Shown: positions 1 to 11,068 of the stretch, in pieces | How positions within the stretch are numbered: position 1 is the first letter of the stretch | Layout: every line of letters starts with the position of its first letter | Source of the DNA: Saitoella complicata NRRL Y-17804 | Lineage: Eukaryota; Ascomycota; Saitoellomycetes; Saitoellales; Saitoellaceae | Length of the DNA: 64,000 nucleotides | NCBI RefSeq assembly: GCF_001661265.1 | Contig: NW_017567012.1 | Location: 186,001 to 250,000 of the forward strand | Direction: 5' to 3' | Notes under the pieces: model-generated | Told to the model about the DNA's origin: nothing | The model's database searches: none | Seen by the model: only the letters and a program-made list of their open reading frames with translations | Program-made: the position numbers and the translations under genes

Positions 1-690
1 AACTGTACGCAAGATTTAGTCACAGGCAATTAATAACAATCTCCCCACGTACATTGTGTTCCCCTTCCAACTTCCAGTATTTCCGCCGTACTTAACCCAC
101 CACCCATGAGCTCTTCCCGTATTCCCACCCCAGGATACAACACCTCACATCTCGCCATTCGTCCCCTCATGCTTGGTACAGGGACTTTGATCTTCAAGAA
201 GACGTGTCTGGGGTTGTGTATGCCACCCGCGACCGCTGCCTCACAATTCTCGCACAAATCGTAATCCAAACAGTTTGCGCAGCGATATCGGATACCACGG
301 AGAGGAGAGGTGGAACACCCATCGCACGTAATCCCTCGATGAATGTACGAGTTCTTCTTGGAGTTCGACTCCGCAATTGTGAATAGCAGATTCAACAGAT
401 CCTGGTTCTGTGCGCCGGCGCCTTCGGCACCTTCTGAGTCCAGTCGACTTGCCGGTTCAGTCTCCTCAAACACGATTTCCGGACTCGATGTTAAGACACC
501 ATCAGGAAAGACGCGCGCTCGTCGTCGAGATGCCTTTCTTTCCGATATTTTGTAGGACTTGTATGCTTCGATACAGACAAGGGCTACGACGACACCGGTC
601 GCAACAAGTAACTGTCACAAAACCTGTCAGTCCTGAGCCACGGAAGGCAGATAGATAGCATACATGCTCGGCATATCTTGGTAATGGCAT
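1..690 (-). CDS. ZZ-type zinc-finger membrane protein, 3' end cut by window edge
   Basis: Exons read on the minus strand are 690-664 and 611-53. A further intron, 52-3, has a GTACGT donor and a TACAG acceptor, so the next exon starts at base 2 and runs out of the window. The protein starts MPLPRYAEH and then has one hydrophobic segment (about residues 10-25), suggesting an N-terminal membrane anchor. A ZZ zinc finger follows, with the Cys pairs CDGC, CANC and CENC and a downstream His-rich turn. ZZ domains bind zinc and usually mediate protein contacts. The stretch after the finger (KIKVPVP) resembles fungal ZZ/EF-hand proteins of unknown function, from memory of the family. An EF-hand part would lie outside the window. 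The start ATG at 690 is inferred from splice phase. Confidence 0.72.
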
Positions 691-922
691 TTCCCTTGCA
701 ACTGACGTTCAGGCTCCCGAGTCGCAATACGTACGGAGCCGTGCCGATACAATGCAACTGAGCTTTGGCGGTTACGTCGGCCGCATGCACGTTCCTCGCG
801 GGGGATGCTGCCGTTGCAGTCATGAAACACTTAGAAAAACGAGATGGAAGAAATGGTGATGAATGAATCCGAAACTCCGTCATAAGCTATGCTGTCATTC
901 CTCCTCAAACTCCTCAAGTGTC

Positions 923-2044
923 CTAGTCAATCCTCTTCACAGGTCCTCCAGGAGAATCCGCCTTCCTCGCCGTCAAGATCTCGCACCCAGTCTCGGTAAC
1001 CAAAATCGTATGCTCAAATTGCGCACTCCTCTTTCCATCAATCGTACTACTCGTCCAGTTATCCGGCCACGTAACATCTCTCCAATCTCCACCGCTGATC
1101 ATAGGCTCAATGGTAAAGCACATACCAGGCTTCGCGACACCGATTGCCTTGTTCTTGGCGTAGTGAGGGATGTTGGGGGCGCAGTGGAAGAGCTGGTTGA
1201 TGCCGTGACCGCAGTAGGTGCGGACGACGGAGCAGTTGTTGGCTTTGGCGTGAGCTTCGATGGTGATACCGTAGTCGCGGAAAGGCATACCAGGCTTGAC
1301 GAGGGCGAGAGCCTTCTCCAAACATTCACGGGCGGTCTCGACAATGTTGACAGACTCCTTGTCGGCCTTGGCCTTGTCACCGACGTAGTAAGTCTCGTTC
1401 AGGTCACCGTGGAAACCGTTGTGGTAGAGCGTCACGTCGAGGTTGACGATATCACCATCCTTCAGTGGACGCTTGTCCGGAATACCGTGGCAAATGATCT
1501 CGTTGACGGACGTACATACTGATTTCGGGAATTCGTAGTAGTTTAGTGGTGAGGGGTAGGAATTGCGCTCGAGACAAGCATTATGGACGACGGTGTTGAT
1601 CTCGTCAGTGGTGATACCGGGTCGGAGGGCGGCGGCGGCGATGTCGAGGACTTCACGACCGAGACGACAGACTGTGCGCATACCCTCAATCTCCTTCTCA
1701 TCCAAGGTCTTCATCTTCGTACTCCGTGCCACCAATTGCTCGGATCGGGGAATCGAAGTATCTGCGTAATCTGGCTTCTGTATGCCTTCGGGAACCTTGT
1801 CCATCTTGCCAATCGGGTAACAGGCCTTCAGATCACCCTTGTACTGGAAATTCGGGAAGGGATCATACGTCCCCGCCGGTCCATTGCCAACATTGTGAAT
1901 GATCTTATGGGTTCCCCATGACTTCTTGAAACAGTCCTGCGAACAGAAAAACGAACCAGCAATGCCCAACTTCAAACAGGAGGGACACTGAAGGGTGCCC
2001 GCGGGCTTCTCACAGTCGAGGCCCTTGCAAGGAATAGCAGTCAT
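923..2044 (-). CDS. map1: Methionine aminopeptidase type 1
   Basis: Single exon, 373 aa. This is a metal-dependent peptidase that removes the initiator Met from nascent proteins at the ribosome. The N-terminal 60 residues carry the Cys/His zinc-finger region typical of eukaryotic MetAP1 ([13 protein letters not shown], then [10 protein letters not shown] and HKIIH). The catalytic pita-bread domain shows the expected metal ligands: D in NLDVT, D in HGDLNET, H in YCGHGI, E in FTIEPMI and E in QFEHT. The frame is open 50 codons further upstream, but the ATG of MTAIPCKG at 2044 puts the zinc finger at the terminus as in the family. It is divergent from kynurenine monooxygenase, with 121 bp between the two start codons. 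Confidence 0.95.
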   Translation of the reverse strand: MTAIPCKGLDCEKPAGTLQCPSCLKLGIAGSFFCSQDCFKKSWGTHKIIHNVGNGPAGTYDPFPNFQYKGDLKACYPIGKMDKVPEGIQKPDYADTSIPRSEQLVARSTKMKTLDEKEIEGMRTVCRLGREVLDIAAAALRPGITTDEINTVVHNACLERNSYPSPLNYYEFPKSVCTSVNEIICHGIPDKRPLKDGDIVNLDVTLYHNGFHGDLNETYYVGDKAKADKESVNIVETARECLEKALALVKPGMPFRDYGITIEAHAKANNCSVVRTYCGHGINQLFHCAPNIPHYAKNKAIGVAKPGMCFTIEPMISGGDWRDVTWPDNWTSSTIDGKRSAQFEHTILVTETGCEILTARKADSPGGPVKRID

Positions 2045-2165
2045 GGTCTGTCGATACCCTTCAGCGTCCTCCGTCCACCGCGGCTCCCCGTATATTTCTG
2101 CTGCGCGCGGTGCCCCTGATGTCAACGCTACAGGGCACATTTCCCAACTCACCGAGAACAGCAAT
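2045..2165. promoter_or_regulatory. Short divergent promoter shared by map1 and kynurenine monooxygenase
   Basis: Only 121 bp separate the two divergent start codons. Both promoters and both 5' leaders must fit here or overlap the neighbouring coding sequence. No TATA box is evident. This is read from the gene positions; no transcript data were available. Confidence 0.55.
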
Positions 2166-3838
2166 ATGGCATCGTCGGAGCCATATATCAACAATAACCC
2201 GAGTATGGTCCAGGACTACCTTGAGGCGAGCATGCCAACAGTCGCAATCATTGGCGCCGGTCCAGTCGGTGCTTTGGCCGCCATCTACTTTGCTCAATCC
2301 AATTATGCCGTCCACCTCTACGAACTCCGCTCGGATCCGCGACTCCCGGAGAACCAGCTCAAGAACTTCTCTAAGTCTATTAACTTGGCGCTGAGTGACC
2401 GCGGTATCGAAGGCTTGAAAGGCGCGGACAAGGAGTTTGCCAGGAAGATCATGAGTGATGTGATCCCTATGCATGGACGGATGATTCACGACGGGAAGGG
2501 CAAACAGGAGTCGCAGCTTTACGATATTCACGGCAGGGTCGATGCACCTCAGGAAATTGCCACTGGATAAAGCTGACGTGCATTGACAGCATATCAACGC
2601 CGTCGACCGCGGTTGGCTCAACGAGGAGTTGTTGACTAAAGCGGAGTCATTCCCTAATGTCCACGTTCACTTCAAGCACAAGCTCCTCCGATGCGACTGG
2701 GACTCAAACACTTACCATTTCCGAAACACAGCTACCAACGAAGAGGTCTCAATCAAGGCTGATCTCCTCGTCGGTGCAGACGGCGCTCATTCCGTCGTAC
2801 GAAACCAGATGATGCGACGAATCCCGATTTCTTTGTGTGTATATAGTCCAGCCGTGATACACTCGTAGCTAACCAATTGCATACAGCTCTCAGCACTACA
2901 TCGACTCAACTTGGTGTGAATTAACCATTCCGCCTGTCTTTCCTACTTTCTCTGCTTCTCTTTCTACCTCCCTTCAAACACAAACTCCACCAGCGCCAAA
3001 CTTCGCTCTCAACCCCAACCGCCTTCACATCTGGCCACGCCAAACATTCATGCTCATCGCTCTACCCAACACGGACCGAAGCTTCACCTGTACCCTCTTC
3101 ATGCCACAAGCAATGTTCGACGCACTCACTACCCCCGCCGAGCTCCTCACATTCTTCGAAAAGGAATTCCCCGACGCTGTAGGCTATATCGGCAAAGATC
3201 GCCTCGTCCATGAATTCTTCCGTAACCCGAAAGAACCCCTCGTCTCCATCAAAGCAAGCACTCATGTGCTGCCCGGCCGCGCAGTCATCCTCGGCGACGC
3301 CGCACATGCCATGGTCCCCTTCTACGGCCAAGGTATGAATGCAGGTTTCGAGGATGTCCGAATCTTGCATGAGCATCTTCGTGCGAACCCCGGTGATATC
3401 CCGACTGCGTTGGCGGCGTACGATAAGGAACGGGTCAAGGATGCCCATGCCATCTGTGACCTCGCGCTTCACAACTACGAGGAGATGCGTGCGGGCGTCA
3501 ATTCGCGGGCCTACCTCCTCCGCAAGAAGACCGAGGAGTGGTTCTACGCAAATGTACCCGCCCTCGGTATTAGAACGCTATACACCATGGTCTCCTTCGA
3601 CCCTGCAGTGCCATACTCCGCTGCTCTCCGTCATGCGGAGTTGCAGGGCACGTGGTTCAAGTGGGTTGGTGCGTTGGTGAGCGTGGGTGTTGTCGGAGCG
3701 TTGATTACTACGGCCAGGGTCGTGGCAAGGATGATGGGGTGGATTGATAGGGTTGATAGGTATGGGCCTATGGGACCGGGAAGGGTGTGGAGGATGGGTG
3801 TGGGTATGGCGAATGATATTTGGAGAAGGTGGGCGTAG
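2166..3838 (+). CDS. BNA4: Kynurenine 3-monooxygenase
   Basis: Three exons: 2166-2537, 2590-2834 and 2887-3838 (522 aa). This FAD enzyme hydroxylates L-kynurenine to 3-hydroxykynurenine in de novo NAD synthesis and normally sits in the outer mitochondrial membrane. The N-terminal Rossmann motif [10 protein letters not shown] binds [14 protein letters not shown] and the second FAD motif [21 protein letters not shown] mark the KMO branch of the aromatic hydroxylases. The C-terminal hydrophobic stretch [20 protein letters not shown] is the expected membrane anchor. Both introns restore the frame exactly (phase 0 and phase 2), and the joins [11 protein letters not shown] and PISF-SQHYI fit the family. 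An internal ATG at 2233, just before the FAD motif, is an alternative start. Confidence 0.95.
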
Positions 3839-4500
3839 GAAAACTAGCAGTGTCTCTATACTCCAAATGCATCGCATATCAGCAAGACGGGTTAATTCTG
3901 TCCCTACAAATCATTTGTCATAGAATATACGTACCAGTCCCTGCCTCCTGCTAGCTTCTACTCACGGCCCCTCACGTGCCCAGCACCTACAAAATCTCCG
4001 CGCGCACCGCGTCCTCCGCTTCCTCACCCACGGTACCCTGTCAAATTACGTCGCAGCGATGTCCGGATCGGCCTTCCTTTGAGGCTTTCCGTGTCAAACT
4101 ACTTCCACAGCAGTCGACGTGCCGCTGTTTTGCCGGTACCAAGAAGGACGCTTATACAGATCATCTTAGTGCCATTGCTTGCTCTGCTGCCTTTGGGCGT
4201 GGTGAGGGAGTTGGCCGGCAGATCTCGACATTCTTTGTCTGATATGATAGTCAATTGAGATATGTTTGCACACATCGTTTCAAATCTGCCATTGCCTCCT
4301 GCATTGTCCTTCGATGTTACAAGTTACACGCACGATTAACATCCGTCAGCTTTCAGCGATATCAGAATCGGTAGAGAACAGCATTCATCAGATAGAAGCA
4401 AGCATTCAGGCTCTTAAGGTATATGGTAATGCAATGACTTCACGGTGTCCATATGCTCAGTTTTTCATCCGATCCTGACTTTCATCACGATACCCATCCG
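3839..4500. other. Intergenic, convergent 3' ends
   Basis: 662 bp between two convergent genes. Only short open frames with no recognisable protein are present. One CACGTG occurs at 3973-3978. I see no RNA gene or repeat. Confidence 0.6.
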
Positions 4501-6228
4501 TTATGCAGAATGCGAGTAGTTTCCATCGGTCCTGTGCAGACCCGGGTCTTGACCGATCTCAAGGTCTCCAACCGACCGTTTCATGCGATTGTCAACGTCT
4601 GTGCGTCCTTCTTCCGCACTTTCCACTTTCGGCTTCGGCTTCTCTGTCAGCAATAAGCACAATACAATAGCCAACCCTATCATTCCACAGCACATCCAGT
4701 TCGCCGTATGATACCCCCTGGCCTTCTCCTCCTTTCCGCTCTCATCTGCCCCAGTTGAGTTTGCTGCAGTTGCAGCTAATGCCAATGTAACTGCTGTTGT
4801 GATCTGCAACATAGTATTGAACACCCCACCAACAAGTGATTGTTTCTCTGGTGGTGCGGAGGAGGAGCAAAAGAGATTTGCAATGGTGTAGAGGAAGAAA
4901 CCACCAACTGCAGAGATAGAAATGGCGGGGAAGGGGATGGCCCAGTAGGAGGTGTGTTCGGTGACGAGGGCGTAAAGGATTGTTGGGATGAGGAGAAAGA
5001 TGAGGCCGATGCACAACACCCAACGTTTCTGTAGCCACCTCAGCAAGAGTGCTGACAGGGGAATCGAAAGACATCCAAATATCACGTCCGGGACAAAGTA
5101 TGCGCTCGTGAGCAACGGTGTTGCCTCCTTGATGTTCTGGAAGTATAGGACGATGTAAACAGTGATTACCTCGAAAACACCCCAGGCGAGGAAGACAATT
5201 GCCATCATGAGTGCAAAGTTGGGGAAGGTCCAGACTGAGAGAGGCATCATCGGGTCGGCTTGCCAGTGCTGGGAGGCAATGAATAGGGCAATGACAAGGA
5301 TTGAAATAACGAGGAGGGTTGGGATGTACCATGTTCGCCAGCTGTGTGGAGCGTCGGTGGAAGCACTGTTGAGAAATGTCAGTTAACCTTCTGAGATGCG
5401 AGACGAGAGAATGTACGTGACGGAGTATGTCAACAGCGAAATACCAACCACTGACAGCCCCAATCCAATCCAATCCAGGTTTCCAGGATTTCTGACATCA
5501 CACTCCTTTGGAACAACAAAGACCCCGCCTGCAACCATTAAGGCCGCAAAGATCGACATAATCCAGTAAATCCACCTCCAACTCAACAATTGCGAACAAA
5601 TCCCTCCCAGCAACACACCCGTCAAAAATGCCAATGCGGACGCCGCTCCCAACAACCCAAAAGCTTTCTCCTTCCTTCTCGTATCTGGGAGGTACATCGC
5701 TCCAATCATCCCCACTCCAGCCGGTGTACAGATTCCTGCTCCCAATCCTTGCATTGCACGTAAAGTGTACATCATCTCCTTGTTCTTGGAAAATCCACAG
5801 ATGATACATGCAACCATAAATATGACACCTCCCACCAGAAAGACTTTGCGCCGTCCATATAGGTCTGCGGCACGGCCAGCGGAGAGGAGGACACATCCAC
5901 TTGCAAGGGAGAATGCTGAGACAATCCAGGAGAGAGAAGAGGCGTCATACATGTGTAGGTCGTTTCCAATTGATGTTAGGGCTGTGTTTGCGCTGCCGAC
6001 AGAGAGGGAGGAGAGAGCTGTTGCAGTGGCGCAGGTAATGAGGAAGAGTATTTCGTGGGTGAGCGATCGGAGCAGTGGCGGCCGTCCTTCTCTGTCAAGC
6101 GTCACTTCCGTGAATGAAGCTGTAGTCGAATCGGCTTTTGCTGCATCCATCGAGTCTCGAAACGCCGATTGATCCACCATATCTACCGTCCCGATGCGAT
6201 CATCGAGCTCCATTTCATGTCCGGCCAT
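4501..6228 (-). CDS. Major facilitator superfamily transporter (14-TM DHA2-like)
   Basis: Two exons, 6228-5417 and 5365-4501, joined by a 51-nt intron (GTACAT...CAACAG), giving 558 aa. About a dozen or more hydrophobic helices follow a hydrophilic N-terminus of 50 residues. MFS motif A is visible as AGRAADLYGRRKV after TM2, and a glycine-rich antiporter-like motif C lies in GLLGAASALAFLTG. WRWIYWI after TM6 is typical of the DHA2 drug:H+ antiporter group. It probably exports or imports small molecules at the plasma membrane; the substrate cannot be read from sequence. The C-terminal 50 residues are charged and cytosolic. Neighbours give no pathway hint. Confidence 0.88.
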
Positions 6229-6792
6229 CTCAATCGATCCCGTTCAGCGGACTCTGCAGTACCGCGTCAAAGCGAGTGTGGTGTCGAAGGGCACTGCGAT
6301 ATTTTCTTGTCCATTACCTAACAGAAAACCCGACGAGATTAAAGGTGCTGCGCTACCGGAAAGCTTGGGTGTTCGGTAGCCTCGGTTGGCGCAAGCGATG
6401 TCGGCCGCGGTGCAGATTGTGCGTGCGTATGGGGAAAGTCGACCCGTGGGAATAGATCAAAGTTAGGCCTATTTGAAACCAGAGGCACATCACTTGCTCT
6501 GGTCCTTCGTCTCTGCATCCTTAAAGCGTCCAAAATTGGAAATAGACACGGGCGTTCGAGCAAACTTAATGGTGATCGAGCAAGCCTTCAGATATCCGAA
6601 CAGCAGAACGTTGACAACGAAACGATGCCACATACCCTACGGCAACCGATGGTAAAACTCGTTGCACGACTAACTCAGTTATATTGCGTGAGCAGTTGTG
6701 TCCTGCCACCAAAGAGGTGAGAGAAGATGAAGACAACGTTGTTCAGGTTCTAATTGTTATTTTTGTTTGCAAAAACTTCAAAGCATCATCCA
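6229..6792. other. Intergenic, upstream of MFS gene and tRNA
   Basis: 564 bp holding the MFS promoter and the tRNA 5' flank. A perfect CGTGGGAA (the sequence bound by CSL factors) lies at 6445-6452. There is no recognisable gene. Confidence 0.55.
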
Positions 6793-6863
6793 GCATCGGT
6801 GGTCCAACGGTATGATGTGCGCTTGCCATGCGCGCGACCCGGGTTCGACTCCCGGCCGATGCA
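6793..6863 (+). tRNA. tRNA-Gly (anticodon GCC)
   Basis: 71 nt, no intron. The acceptor stem GCATCGG/CCGATGC pairs perfectly and the discriminator base is A. The anticodon stem TGCGC/GCGCG encloses the loop TTGCCAT with anticodon GCC. The T arm is CCGGG TTCGACT CCCGG. The A box (TGGTCCAACGG region) and the B box GGTTCGACTCC are present. A T5 run at 6866-6870 is the expected Pol III terminator. An identical copy lies in opposite orientation at 60819-60889. Confidence 0.97.
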
Positions 6864-6870
6864 GGTTTTT

Positions 6871-7920
6871 CCATTGGTTTTCTGCGTCCTTTTGCATCTT
6901 TTCCTTTCTCCAGATCGGCACTTGTCACCAGCGGTTAAACACTGCACAGATATCTGTTCCGTTTAGCAGTCTTGAGATCGCCGTCTATGTCCGTGCCGCA
7001 ACATCGGCCTGTCTCGGGCCTTCGCCGAGGTTATCTGTGATCATTACATAAAATAGTAGTAGTATTTGTAATAGCTTGTGCTTACATGACTCCTCTAGTT
7101 GCTTACGTGTAACCCGTTATATCAACCCGAACACCTCACGCCAGAAAACCTCACGTCATCGTAGACTCCCACGACCTTCGGCATGTCGGCGCCGGCGCGG
7201 CTGCTGTGTCAACGTTCCACCCCGCACTCGTCGAGGCGCGTCTCATCGACATATACCGGTTCTCTTTCCGCATTTTGTCCAGCAATTTTCAGGATGGAGT
7301 TGAATGAACAGGCCTTGGCTATGGCGGACCGAGTCGCTTGAAGGTTGAGAGCCTGGTTAAGACGGAGGTATGGCTTGGAACGGACGGCCCGCAGGAGGAC
7401 CGGTTTGTCCGGTTTATATTGAGCTTTTGAGAGGTGGGGAAACCAAGGAGATGGGCATCTTAATGACATATTGCTGGACGTGCATGTCTGGCAGAGTTGA
7501 ACAGCCCTTCAGCGCGACCTTTCAGAGCCGACCTACCAGTAGGCCTCCTTAACCAATCGTAAGCCCTATACTACCATCCATTCTTCGAACCAGTCAACAA
7601 CCATTTCTCGTTCATACCTCGGCGTTCATGAGCTTCTAGATTACTTCAGCGCGGGTTCTCGGTTTCTGGATCTGCACGGCGTCCTCAAGCGTGAATTCAG
7701 ATGCTGTCATGTGGAGTCATCTACGTTACCCCCCCTAAATACTACACCATGGCCATGTCCGATCTTTGAAAGAGGATCAAACACGGAGCATACAATAACA
7801 ACCAAACCAACGACTGTCTCTTCGATTACGACTGGCGACGTGTGTGTCATTGAACCGAGAACGCTGCATTTATAAACAAAGACACCGATATCAACATAGA
7901 CCACCAGCGGAACAACTAAC
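6871..7920. other. Intergenic, about 1 kb with no recognisable gene
   Basis: Only short open frames without family resemblance are present. The last few hundred bases should contain the promoter of the downstream lipase. No repeat or RNA gene was recognised. Confidence 0.55.
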
Positions 7921-10793
7921 ATGCCGGTCGCGCAGTGCGTTGACGTCGTTCTTCATCCGTGGAAGACTGCTAAGAGGGTTCGTAAGACGTAGAGATGCGA
8001 GCGAGGTAGACGGCCGCTGACTGGGGCATACAGGCATGGGCAGATAATGTCAGCGACCGCGAAAATGCTTTGAACCGCCGGCTTTGGCTCACACGACTGA
8101 GTGCTGCGAAGAATTACGAGGAATACGCCGAAGCATGTCGGGAACTGGATAAGATGGATCCTCTGGTTGTGGCTTGGAAGAAGGATCCAGCATCCCCGTA
8201 CTACAACCACCTCCTGCTTCAACGACTCATCGGAACCATGCGACGCATGCGCGAAGAACCGGAAACGACGACCTCAAGACAGATGTTGTGGTTCGTGCGC
8301 TCAGTTCTACGACGAGACGTCGGTGGAATCTTACATCCAGGACTATACCGACATACAAGAATCGGCACAAAGGACTTGATCATGGAGTTCAATGACGAGG
8401 CGATAAAGTTCCTGGAGACTTTGGCAGGTGGGATACGGTCGGAACCGAACCCGTCGTTGGATGACCTGATCTATTTGGAGCGGGAGTTGACTGGGCTAAG
8501 GAGTGCGTATGGTCAAACGGCGTTGTTGTTGTCTGGAGGTGCGAATATGGGCATGACACATATCGGAGTTCTGAAGACGTTGTTCGAGGCCAAGTTGTTG
8601 CCAAGGGTTATCTCTGGGTCGAGTGCGGGGTCGATCGTGGCTTCAGCTTTGTGTGTCAGGATCGATGAGGAGATCCCGGATTTCCTGAATGCATTCAGCA
8701 AGTTATTCAACCTCGACGTATTCGGCACCGAGAACTGGTTGGGACGGTTATGGAATCTATGGAAAAAAGGTGCACTGCTGGACATCACCAACCTCCGCCT
8801 CACGATGCGCGATCTTATCGGCGAGATGACATTTTCCGAAGCATACAACCGCACACGACGAGTCTTGAACGTAACTGTCTCGTCAGGTGGTATCTACGAG
8901 ATGCCCAGATTGCTGAACTACATCACCGCACCTAATGTCCTCATCTGGTCCGCTGTCTGCGCATCCTGCTCTCTACCGTTCGTATACCAACCCTCACAAC
9001 TCCTAACACGCGACCCCGGAAACGGTACCGAAGTCCCCTGGGATCCGAAATCCGCACCCGTCATCGATGGAAGTGTCGAAGGAGATTTGCCGCATCTCCG
9101 ACTCAGTGAGTTGTTCAATGTAAACCATTTCGTGGTGTCACAGGTTAATCCTCACGTCTTTCCTTTCCTTGCCTGGCAGCAACTCGGGTCACACGAGCCA
9201 TTGGACACGGATGCTGTGCCTGATCTTGATATGCTCGAGGAACGACCCACCATGATCCAGAAAGCCTGGGAAATGTGGATGGGGGAAATGGAGCACGCGT
9301 GTCGTATGATTGGTGAAGTCGGCGTTGGGCGGATGGTTACCTCCAAGGCCGCAAGTGTGTTGAGTCAGAGGTATTCGGGCGATATTACGATTTTGCCGGA
9401 TATGACTCTGAACGACGTACCGAATCTCTTGGAGAACCCTACGCCGGAGTTCTTGGATGAAGCGACGAGGAGAGGGGAACGTGCGACATGGCCCGTCGTC
9501 GAACGAATCCGGATGGGGATGAAAGTCGAGGATGCGGTTGATCGTGCAGTTGCGGAAGCCCGAGCAAGGGTGATCGATGCCAAGTGGGCGCCGATCGTCG
9601 GACCGATGCAGGAGGAGGTGTTGAATGTCCGCAGAGAGGAAGATGATGGGAATGGAGGTAAGATTAGAAGGCGTGTTCACCTGAGACGACGGAGTCATGA
9701 CGCGTGGAGGAGTGCCCCGTTGAGGATGACTGCGCTGGTGAACGGCAACGTCAAAGCGAGTAATGTGCTTCCGTTCCATAACCTAGCGCTTAGGGGTTTG
9801 AGGCCGGAATTGGAGAGGACGTGGTCGAGCCCGCCGTTGAGAGGGATCGTGGACGCTGCGGAGAATGACAAGAAGGCTGGGAAGAAGGAGAGGCCTGCTG
9901 TCGACCGCGCGTCGAGTCTACCTGGGGTTACAAGTCCGGGGAATCTGCGGAGCCCAAGTAGTGGGAGTGAGGCTGATTTTGAGGTGGAGAGACCTGGCAT
10001 TGGTAGGAGGTTGAGTAGTCCTGAGACTGCGTCATTGGATGTTGATCAAGACTGGCACAAATTGGCAGTGAAGGAGAAGGAGAGAGCGAGGGGACTGGGA
10101 GTAAGGTTTCAGATTGGGAGTGGGATGTCCAGTGAAGTCACCAGTCCGTTTTCTTTGTCGGAGAGCGTGAGCGTCGCGGAAGAGAGGCGGCGACGCACCC
10201 TGCCGAGCCTTGACCTTGGTTCCGTAAATAGCTCTTTGCTCGATGAGGCGTCGAGCACGCTTGCGGAAGCACTTATTGCGCCGCTGCCGAGCAGTTACCA
10301 GCCTACGCCCACGCTGGAGATGTTTCTACGTCGCCACGAATCTGAAGCCGAGGCTGTGGCTCTTGCAGCAGCTACACGAGCCGCCGAGGCAGCTGCAGCT
10401 GCAGTGAGTACGAGTCCGGACATGGACATGGACAGCGATGATGGCGGGAAAGTTACTGAGATGACGAGTCCGAACATCTCTCCTCCGCCCATTGGGTATG
10501 TCGACCCTGTGATTCTCGAGTTGACAGGCAATGAGCCGTTGTGCATGGATGCGGATTCTTTCCCGTTTCCGGATTTGCGGAGGTTAAGTGCGTCATCGTC
10601 AGATTCTAAGGAGGATGAAGATAAAGAAGAGGAGGAGCGGAAGAAGAAAGAGGAGGCCGAGAAGAAGAAGATGGAGGAGGCCGAGAAGGCTAAGGTGAAG
10701 AAGAGGACAGTGGGGCAAACCGGATGGTGGGCAGAAGAAGGAGACTTGTTCCCTCCGGTCAAGAAGGACAATGATTTTGATGGACTTTTGTAA
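7921..10793 (+). CDS. Patatin-domain triacylglycerol lipase, Tgl3/4/5-SDP1 family
   Basis: Two exons, 7921-7977 and 8034-10793, with a 56-nt intron (938 aa). These enzymes hydrolyse storage triacylglycerol on lipid droplets. The N-terminal DUF3336-like region (AWKKDPASPYYNHLLLQRL, then LYRHTRIGTK) precedes the patatin domain. LLSGGANMGMTHIGVLK carries the oxyanion-hole glycines, GSSAGS is the GxSxG nucleophile elbow and IDGSVEGDLP gives the catalytic Asp, so both dyad residues are intact. The last 350 residues are Ser/Pro-rich and end in a Lys/Glu-rich helix followed by QTGWWAEEGDLFPP. Long disordered tails are seen in Tgl4/Tgl5, but the exact paralogue is not clear. The upstream exon adds 19 residues and fits phase 0. 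Confidence 0.9.
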
Positions 10794-11068
10794 GATTATG
10801 TATGGACAATGAACACTGGCAGATGAGGGCTGTGCGATATGACACGGACATTCATGGACACTACCAAATAGCGTCAGGATGGGAAGGAGGTTATGGACAA
10901 GGCGTCGTCTTTTATTATTATCGGGTGTACGATACTGGGACGTAACGGGGCATACGGACATTGGTAGGCATCTCTCTTTATTCTTCTCTAATGAATGCGA
11001 TTCCGCTTCATCAATATCCCATCCAATGCATAGGGTACGTCATCAACCATGCAACAATGTGAAACGCC

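Noticed and set aside
863-1522. 219-codon plus-strand open frame
   Set aside because: Antisense to map1, whose catalytic residues are all intact.
4742-5473. 243-codon minus-strand frame inside the MFS gene
   Set aside because: Same strand as the transporter but in another frame. The transporter frame has the membrane helices and motifs.
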